Assembly (NCBI GenBank): GCA_046757565.1
Contig: JBHHYN010000015.1
Location: 1-38,898, forward strand
DNA length: 38,898 nucleotides
From: JBHHYN01 sp046757565
GTDB taxonomy: Bacteria > Pseudomonadota > Gammaproteobacteria > Eutrophobiales > Eutrophobiaceae
Direction of reading: 5' to 3'
Every line of letters begins with the position of its first letter. Position 1 is the stretch's first letter. The position numbers and the translations under genes were made by a program. Of this stretch, positions 33,220-38,898 are shown piece by piece. Under the pieces are notes generated by a model, which ran no database searches, was not told where the DNA came from, and saw only the letters and a program-made list of their open reading frames with translations.

Positions 33220-34941
33220 TCAGTCAGGGTTTTTCTCCCACCACTCGCTGATGCAGTGATTGACCTCACGGCTATGGAAACGGGCTACCTTGTTACTCGG
33301 CGCAAGGGGTTCCTCGTAGAAGAATGAAGGCAGTTCATCATCGTCTTCCGTAAAACCCGCCGCTTTGTTGAATTCATTCTCATATCTCAGCGTATCACGA
33401 CCGAGCTTTTGAAAGAAAGAGGGTTCAAGATTGGTGCCCAGGGCATTGTTGACGGCATCCGTAATGAATGGAACATTCGTATTCGTTACCGTTCGGCCAA
33501 ACAGGCACAGACCCAGAGAATCAGTCGCGGCAAAGGCTATCTGGCACTCAAGACTGGCTTCAACGAGTTCTTCTAAATCCTTGTCACGGCAGTCCATGGT
33601 CGGGACATTGCCGGTGGTATGATCCGCTCCCTGTGCGGTAACCATCATTGAAATCCCGGTCACCTCAATGACGCGCGGGTCGTAGGCGCTGATCGCCTGT
33701 TTTTTGATCACCGGGATGCGATCAAGCCGGTAATGCCGGCCTGCACGGGCAGTTCCCTGGGACCAGATACGTCCCTCCTCGCTCCCTTGCCGGATCTCTT
33801 CAAGCGCACGCATCATAAACGCCACATCACCAAATTTGGCGAGACCGGCTTCCATCAACAAACCCAGCGTTGCTCCGGTCTCAATGCTGTCAATCCCCAG
33901 GTCGTTGGCGGTGTGGTTTAATCTGGCCAGATCATCCGGATCGTCGATACCGCAGTTGGTGCCCATCAGTCCCAGGGTTTCATACTCAACCGGTGAGGCG
34001 ATTTCATTGCCGTTGGCATCGGCGTAGACGTTGCTGCACTGGATGACACAGCCCGGCATGCAGGCATGGGATATTTCACCGCCCCGTTCCAGGTTCTGCT
34101 GCCTGATAAATGCGCCGCCCATTTTTAAAGGCCCGTTATTGGTATCGACCAGTCGGCCGGCGCTGAAATTCCTGACCGGTAAACCACCCACATGATTGGT
34201 ATAGTCAGCCATGCTGGCCGTGCCATTTTGCCGGTAGTTGTCGACAAATTCATCCACTTGCAGTTTGGCTGCATACTCCCGGATAGCGCCAATAACCTTC
34301 TTGCGTTCGTGGAAGGAAGGCATCTTGTGCATATCGACAACAATTGCCTTGACCCGCTTGTTGCCCATTACGGCGCCAACGCCGCCCCGTGCGGCCAGGC
34401 GTGTCGGCCGCCGGTCCGTATCGCTGAAGGCAATTCCGGCCAACAGGCCTTCATATTCACCTACCGGACCGCACAGGGCCAGGCTGACTTTTTTCCCGTA
34501 TTTCTCGTGCAATAATCCGGCACATTCAAAATTACCCTTGCCCATAAAGGCGCCGGCCGGATCAAAACTGATCGAGCCGTCCTTCGCCATGTGGATAATG
34601 ACCCAATCCGGCGAGACGTTGTGCAGGGTAAACCCGGCAATATGCAGCTGGCCAAGGGCCAGGCTGAACGACCCGCCACCGTTGGACTCCTTGATCCCGC
34701 CCGTCAACGGGCTTTTGCAACCCACACTGGTACGGTTGGCGTTTGAAAAATTACTGCCTGCAAAGGGACCGGCGGAGAAGATAAGGGGATTATCGGGAGA
34801 CATGGGATCGACGCTTGCAATACCATTTTCCAGCAGCGTCCTGGCGATAAAATAGCGCCCTGCCATCGCGAGCTTGTCGCCCTCGAACACCTCCTCTTTG
34901 ATAGATTGATCGTCAAGCTTAATGTGAAAATATTTTCGCAT
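33220..34941 (-). CDS. aldehyde:ferredoxin oxidoreductase family (tungstopterin) enzyme
   Basis: This 573-residue protein belongs to the AOR family, which holds a tungsten (or molybdenum) bis-pterin and a [4Fe-4S] cluster. The N-terminal domain (NPLIFSAGPFAGSNFSNANR, LTGGIKESNGGGSF) binds the cofactor. The cluster ligands are C294, C298, C302 (HACMPGCVIQCSN) and C479 (DSLGLCLFG). The first spacing is C-x3-C rather than the classical C-x2-C. PVEYETLGLMG and a TGISMMVTAQGADHT segment are also typical. Family members oxidise aldehydes to acids with ferredoxin, or in BamB reduce benzoyl-CoA rings; the substrate here is unknown. It lies downstream of a reductive-dehalogenase-like gene on the same strand and near an acyl-CoA-ligase gene. 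Confidence 0.9.
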   Translation of the reverse strand: MRKYFHIKLDDQSIKEEVFEGDKLAMAGRYFIARTLLENGIASVDPMSPDNPLIFSAGPFAGSNFSNANRTSVGCKSPLTGGIKESNGGGSFSLALGQLHIAGFTLHNVSPDWVIIHMAKDGSISFDPAGAFMGKGNFECAGLLHEKYGKKVSLALCGPVGEYEGLLAGIAFSDTDRRPTRLAARGGVGAVMGNKRVKAIVVDMHKMPSFHERKKVIGAIREYAAKLQVDEFVDNYRQNGTASMADYTNHVGGLPVRNFSAGRLVDTNNGPLKMGGAFIRQQNLERGGEISHACMPGCVIQCSNVYADANGNEIASPVEYETLGLMGTNCGIDDPDDLARLNHTANDLGIDSIETGATLGLLMEAGLAKFGDVAFMMRALEEIRQGSEEGRIWSQGTARAGRHYRLDRIPVIKKQAISAYDPRVIEVTGISMMVTAQGADHTTGNVPTMDCRDKDLEELVEASLECQIAFAATDSLGLCLFGRTVTNTNVPFITDAVNNALGTNLEPSFFQKLGRDTLRYENEFNKAAGFTEDDDELPSFFYEEPLAPSNKVARFHSREVNHCISEWWEKNPD

Positions 34942-34995
34942 CTTCAGTAATTACTCCAAACCTTCAGATTCTGTCAAACAGTCTCCCGGCCATTG

Positions 34996-35169
34996 TTAAT
35001 CCGTCCTGATACAACGCGGTAACGCGGTGCCATCCCCTTGTGATTGTCTCTTGCGTGAATAATAGACAAGGATAACAGCAATTAAAGCAGGGATCACATG
35101 GTGCACATTTTCAGTGGTTATCGGCGCAAATTCAGTGGCAACCCAAAGGCTGTTGTCCCCAACCCGTGT
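34996..35169 (-). other. in-frame membrane-helix ORF after the Fe-S gene stop
   Basis: After the TGA that ends the ferredoxin-like gene, the same frame stays open for 57 codons to a TAA at 34998-34996. The peptide contains SLWVATEFAPITTENVHHV and a hydrophobic helix IPALIAVILVYYSRKR. Only GTG codons (35106, 35097) could start it separately, without a good Shine-Dalgarno. It may be a small membrane anchor gene, a remnant of a longer C-terminus, or chance. Confidence 0.25.
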
Positions 35170-35853
35170 TCAGTTTGAAGCCGACTGTTTATCTCTCCTG
35201 AGAGGCGGTGTGGGAATATAATGCAAGGGCATGGGCCCTCCGGCCGCTTTCCTTGCTTTTGCCTGCTCCGGCGTTTCCAGTAGCGCCGCGGCCGCCCTGG
35301 CTGCCTTGCGATCGACCGGAAACGGATCCATCTGGTCCGGCGGAGGCATCATGTTGGCATGATAATAGGCAATCTTTTCACGAGTAGTATTGAGTTTACG
35401 CCTGCAATCGATGTCCCGTTGATTGATCCCTTTGGGTTTTACCGAGACGCCATCAACGATTTCCAGATCCAGCCACCATTTCTTTGCGGGGTTACGCATA
35501 CCATACCCCAATCGATCATCCAGAAACACGGCAATGGGGACCATCAACGGTTTCAACCAGAAGGCATGGACACCCAGCCAACTGCCAATCCGGTGCAATA
35601 ACGGTCCATCCATGGTCGGTACTTTATTCAGTGGACAGGTCTTCATACAGCGGCCGCAGCCCGCACCCTTCCAGTTGGTCATGCGGTAGCGCGCGCATCG
35701 CTCCGCATCGATCTTCCACATCTCGTAACCATTAAACATGACCTTGTTGGTAACGGGTATGGCATCACAGGGGCACTCCCTCGCACACTTCAGGCAATGA
35801 CTGCAGAAATACTGTAGGCCAAAGTCGATGGGCTTGTCGACTTCCAACGGCAT
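35170..35853 (-). CDS. reductive-dehalogenase-like protein, C-terminal iron-sulfur half
   Basis: This 227-residue frame carries two [4Fe-4S] binding motifs, FCSHCLKCARECP and GAGCGRCMKTCP (with the extra cysteine in ERCARYR). A mostly alpha-helical part with WLGVHAFWLKPLMVPIAVFLDD and a long tail follow. It starts at an ATG nine bases after the stop of the upstream frame. In RdhA-like proteins this domain continues directly from the corrinoid-binding core, so it looks like the displaced C-terminal half of one protein. Reading upstream in its own frame gives SVVLTTDMPLEVDKPIDFGL, the conserved linker, across the present start. Either two subunits now exist or the gene is broken. Confidence 0.85.
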   Translation of the reverse strand: MPLEVDKPIDFGLQYFCSHCLKCARECPCDAIPVTNKVMFNGYEMWKIDAERCARYRMTNWKGAGCGRCMKTCPLNKVPTMDGPLLHRIGSWLGVHAFWLKPLMVPIAVFLDDRLGYGMRNPAKKWWLDLEIVDGVSVKPKGINQRDIDCRRKLNTTREKIAYYHANMMPPPDQMDPFPVDRKAARAAAALLETPEQAKARKAAGGPMPLHYIPTPPLRRDKQSASN

Positions 35854-35861
35854 GTCCGTCG

Positions 35862-37316
35862 TCAGAACAACGGACTCAGCACCAGTTCCCCAATACGGCT
35901 CAACTCGCCCAGACCCGCCCAGAGGATAAGGGGAATATGCAGTACATCGCTGTCGAGATTGGTCTGTGAACGGGCAGGGAAACCGATGTTGCGCAAGAAT
36001 TCTCCCATCACGCCGGCGATCTCACCACCGCGCATGTAGGCCCGCATGGACTGGGAGCCGGAGATCCAGTCATCGCCACTGGCCGCCTCCATGGTGTCGT
36101 ACTCCTGGTCGATTAACATGACAACGGCATATTTATGATAGGGTTCGATAGGCGTGCCATCTTCTTTATGTGAAAACCAGGCATAGCGGGGCACCTCGCA
36201 TATCCCGGTCAGATCAGCGCCCAATGCATTAGCAAGGGACTTGATGGCGCGGGAATTGGCCGCCGCATCAGCGTAGCGGGAGGTGTCTACCTGCTTCACC
36301 TCACCGTCCTGGAAAGGGACCATACCCCGGATCATGTGCATAAAGGCTGCGGCCGACGGGTGTTTGTAGGCAAACCGCCAGCGCTCAATCTGGGTCTTGA
36401 CGCCGAGGTCCCCCTTCAAACCTCTTTCAAAAAAAGCGGCGCGTTTGGGCACCCTGGGCACCTCGTCATCGAGAATCAAGGTAGTGGGCCGCTCGATACG
36501 TCGCACCTCCTCCATGGGATAAGCACTCATATGTGTAGCACGCCTGGCGCGGCGATTCCGTTCGCGTCCGGATTGGGCCCCATTAATGCCCAGCCAGTAG
36601 CGAATGCCCCTGTCCCTGTACCGCGTCGGGGCCAGGGGCATGTCCGTCGCCATCTCATATTCCGTTGTGACGGCAGCCAGCACAATGCGGTCATCCAGAT
36701 AGGGACTCACCACACCATCCCCGCTACGGCAAGCGACGCCGGCCATTACCGCCAGGCGTTCAATGTCTACATCCGTTATATCAGCAGCATGGGCCGTTGC
36801 CGCATAGCCCAACTGGCCAAAATAGTTAGCTACGTTTACGGCAATCCCGGCGGCGCGGGACAGCGTCGTCTCTTCTACCGCATCCACGACCCAGGCATGG
36901 GCCAGATTTCCGGGTTCAGGAATCCGTCCTTTCTCAACAACGATTACCACGGCATACCCATGGCCCTCAATACTCCTGTCTTCGATCCAGGCATTTTCCG
37001 GTAAACGGCAGATACCGGCATGGGCGGCATTGAGAAAATAGATCCCGCCCTTGATATCCATACTGCGCCGTTGCAGATCGTCCGGTACAGGGGCGCGTGC
37101 CGGCATAACCTCACCCTGGCGAAATTTCATAAAGAGTTCAGTATACTTGCGTGCAGCCTGTGCCAACTCGCATGCAGGCGCTTTTCGTTTTGGAGGTCCG
37201 CTGAGTCTGGGCCGGTCTGCTTCCTCTGCAGCAATGGCCGGTTTTCTGGGTAGTGTTTCCAGTGGAAACAACCCATAATGATAGGGTCGGTGCTTGCCCC
37301 GTTCATGAATTAACAA
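35862..37316 (-). CDS. reductive-dehalogenase-like protein, corrinoid-domain half
   Basis: This 484-residue frame resembles the N-terminal and cobalamin-binding parts of RdhA proteins, which cut carbon-halogen bonds with a corrinoid. There is no twin-arginine signal, so it is cytoplasmic, unlike respiratory RdhA. The core is residues 368-475 (ADLTGICEVPRYAW, KYAVVMLID, MGEFLRNIGFPARS, ILWAGLGELSRIGE). Residues 98-230 look like an older copy (HAGICRLPENAW, GYAVVIVVEKG, ANYFGQLGYAATAH). The frame stops at ELVLSPLF, just where the linker to the iron-sulfur domain should come. The start is a TTG at 37316 with GGGGA seven bases upstream. Halogenated substrate use is not shown by sequence; the family also includes uncharacterised relatives. 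Confidence 0.82.
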   Translation of the reverse strand: MLIHERGKHRPYHYGLFPLETLPRKPAIAAEEADRPRLSGPPKRKAPACELAQAARKYTELFMKFRQGEVMPARAPVPDDLQRRSMDIKGGIYFLNAAHAGICRLPENAWIEDRSIEGHGYAVVIVVEKGRIPEPGNLAHAWVVDAVEETTLSRAAGIAVNVANYFGQLGYAATAHAADITDVDIERLAVMAGVACRSGDGVVSPYLDDRIVLAAVTTEYEMATDMPLAPTRYRDRGIRYWLGINGAQSGRERNRRARRATHMSAYPMEEVRRIERPTTLILDDEVPRVPKRAAFFERGLKGDLGVKTQIERWRFAYKHPSAAAFMHMIRGMVPFQDGEVKQVDTSRYADAAANSRAIKSLANALGADLTGICEVPRYAWFSHKEDGTPIEPYHKYAVVMLIDQEYDTMEAASGDDWISGSQSMRAYMRGGEIAGVMGEFLRNIGFPARSQTNLDSDVLHIPLILWAGLGELSRIGELVLSPLF

Positions 37317-37355
37317 GCGTAAATCCCCTGCGGCCGGTAAATTGAAAAAATTATC

Positions 37356-37499
37356 ATGGATGAAATCGAATCAGGCATTCTAACCGCAAAAAACTTTTCA
37401 GGACAATGTAGAATAGTAACTGTACTGGATGGTACACTAACCGTGGTAAAAAAAGAAAAATCACACAGGGCAGGTCAAGGACAGGCTGTATCCGAATAG
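37356..37499 (+). CDS. possible small ORF, 47 aa
   Basis: An ATG at 37356 opens a 47-codon frame ending at TAG 37497-37499, 65 bases before the acyl-CoA-ligase start. The peptide is MDEIESGILTAKNFSGQ..., then a valine-rich part and a basic tail. No family is recognised and no Shine-Dalgarno is clear. The region is otherwise the divergent promoter area (37317-37564), with a short TAGTGT direct repeat near 37525. Confidence 0.2.
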   Translation: MDEIESGILTAKNFSGQCRIVTVLDGTLTVVKKEKSHRAGQGQAVSE

Positions 37500-37564
37500 A
37501 GGGGTAAGAGCTTCATAGCAAATAGTGTAATAGTGTCAATGCAACAAAAAATACTGAGATAACC

Positions 37565-38878
37565 GTGTATTACGATCAAAAAACAGAAACCCTGCCCCGG
37601 CAGCAATTGCAACAATTACAGCTGGCCAAGCTGCAAAAAATGCTCGCTGAAATCGACGGGAAGAACGCTTTTTATACCAAAAAATTCAGGCAAGCCGGAT
37701 TCAAACCGGAGGATTTGCGCAGCAAAGAGGATATCTCCCTGCTTCCTTTCACAATAAAAACAGAATTTGCCGAGGCACAGGAAGCGGACGGCTTTGCCTG
37801 TAACCTCACCTACCCCATGTCCGCCTACACCCGTTTACATCAAACATCCGGTACTACCGGTGCACCACTAAGAGTGTTCGATACCGCTGACAGCTGGGAC
37901 TGGTGGGGACGTTGCTGGGCCCATGTCTTCGCAGGTGCCGGCGTCACGGCGGATGATCGTGTTTTTTGCGCTTTCTCCTTCGGGCCATTCATAGGATTCT
38001 GGGCAGCCGTGGGTGGGGCCCGCCTGATTGGCGCCCTGCTGGTCCCCGGTGGTGGACGCTCTTCCATCGATCGCCTGCACCTCATGCGTGAGACACAATG
38101 CACCGTTCTGTGCTCAACCCCCAGTTACGCCTTGCATCTGCTTGAGGTGGCCAATGAACATGACTTCGACCTGGGGGATCTGAAGATTCATACCACGATT
38201 CACGCCGGTGAACCCGGCGCCAACATTCCCGCCGTTAAGCAACGCATCGAATCCTCCTGGGGCGCAAAATGCCACGATCACTCCGGAGCATCGGAGATAG
38301 GCGCCTATGGCTTCGAAACACGGGAACGGCCGAACGGACTGTATATCATCGAGAGTGAATTTATTGCCGAGATTATCAACCCTGAAAACGGGGCCCCCGT
38401 CGCATTTGGCGAAGAGGGGGAACTGGTACTGACCAACCTGGGCCGCTGGGGGTTCCCGGTTATCCGCTACCGCACCGGTGACATAGTCAGACCCGTTGCC
38501 ACGCAGGAGAGTGATCGCACCTTCCTGTATCTGGATGGTGGGATTATTGGACGCTCGGATGATATGACCACGGTGCGCGGGGTGAATATTTTCCCGAGTG
38601 CCATCGATAATTTTATCCGTAAATTTGATGAAATAATTGAATACAGAACAACCGTCAACAAACAGGGTTCAATGGACGAATTAACCATAGAGATCGAAAT
38701 CGCGGATTCGGTCGATCAGACTGCCGTACAGGAAAAACTGCTGGACGTGATAAAAACCACACTGGGTTTGCGCCCCAATATTGAAATTGTCGATGCAGGC
38801 GCCTTGCCACGCTTCGAACTCAAAGCGAGAAGGTTCCACGTTTTAAAACAAGGCTCTTCAGCAGAATCTGTGGGTTAA
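37565..38878 (+). CDS. phenylacetate-CoA ligase-like AMP-forming enzyme
   Basis: This 437-residue protein has the adenylate-forming signature of the PaaK group: QTSGTTGAPL (residues 93-102), HDHSGASEIGAYGFE, RYRTGDIV and GIIGRSDDMTTVRGVNIFPSAID. PaaK-like ligases activate aromatic or related acids to CoA thioesters with ATP. The specific acid is not readable from sequence. It begins at a GTG (37565), with GAGAT about 8 bases upstream. It is divergent from the reductive-dehalogenase-like and AOR-family genes, so these may share a pathway and a regulator. The last 20 bases of the window hold no further gene. Confidence 0.9.
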   Translation: MYYDQKTETLPRQQLQQLQLAKLQKMLAEIDGKNAFYTKKFRQAGFKPEDLRSKEDISLLPFTIKTEFAEAQEADGFACNLTYPMSAYTRLHQTSGTTGAPLRVFDTADSWDWWGRCWAHVFAGAGVTADDRVFCAFSFGPFIGFWAAVGGARLIGALLVPGGGRSSIDRLHLMRETQCTVLCSTPSYALHLLEVANEHDFDLGDLKIHTTIHAGEPGANIPAVKQRIESSWGAKCHDHSGASEIGAYGFETRERPNGLYIIESEFIAEIINPENGAPVAFGEEGELVLTNLGRWGFPVIRYRTGDIVRPVATQESDRTFLYLDGGIIGRSDDMTTVRGVNIFPSAIDNFIRKFDEIIEYRTTVNKQGSMDELTIEIEIADSVDQTAVQEKLLDVIKTTLGLRPNIEIVDAGALPRFELKARRFHVLKQGSSAESVG

Positions 38879-38898
38879 CAAGAAAGACTTTTGAATAA

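Noticed and set aside
35862..35864. TGA as selenocysteine codon joining the two dehalogenase-like frames
   Set aside because: The second half lies in a different frame, so readthrough would not join them; a deletion explains the data better.
1..38898. tRNA, rRNA or CRISPR array
   Set aside because: No cloverleaf with a typical TTCGA arm, no rRNA stretch and no regularly spaced repeat-spacer pattern was seen on reading both strands.

Overview
The window comes from a gammaproteobacterial chromosome of moderate G+C, probably a hopanoid-making, largely environmental lineage. The reasons are the order glyA-nrdR-ribD-ribE-ribBA-ribH-nusB-thiL, a class I adenylate cyclase, RNase G followed by a YhdP-type giant AsmA-like protein, and hopanoid genes (hpnH, hpnB) beside MlaC/MlaA lipid-transport genes. 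The species cannot be named from this sequence alone.

Layout: 1-245 is the end of an EAL-domain gene, convergent with dxs (246-2138, minus). A divergent intergenic region leads to hpnH-hpnB-mlaC/hpnM-mlaA (2373-6233, plus). Then come rng-yhdP (6528-12002), mnmA (12397-13479) and acnA (13646-16312), all plus. A lone CheY-like receiver (16386-16760, minus) precedes a small accessory island (about 16.82-18.73 kb). All island genes are on the minus strand: a BrnT/BrnA pair, an unknown 126-aa protein with Cys/His motifs, and a HigB/HigA-type pair. They are separated by two attC-like sites, with REP-like palindromes at both ends, so the island looks like an integron-derived cassette cluster without an integrase.

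18882-26527 (minus) is the housekeeping glycine/riboflavin/thiamine operon: glyA, nrdR, ribD, ribE, ribBA (degenerate second domain), ribH, nusB, thiL, and a class II glutamine amidotransferase. 26665-28802 (minus) is an NfeD-type membrane protease with its slipin partner. 29248-33099 (plus) carries cyaA and a DUF815 ATPase gene.

33220-37316 (minus) is the most unusual part: a tungsten-type aldehyde:ferredoxin oxidoreductase family enzyme and a reductive-dehalogenase-like protein split in two frames, divergent from a phenylacetate-CoA-ligase-like enzyme (37565-38878, plus). Together they suggest an uncharacterised redox pathway for an aromatic or similar carboxylic acid. The dehalogenase-like gene seems to have lost about 25 nt just before its iron-sulfur domain; an internal duplication in the same protein shows what is missing.

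Gene identities are read from protein motifs, family memory and gene order. No database search was possible.
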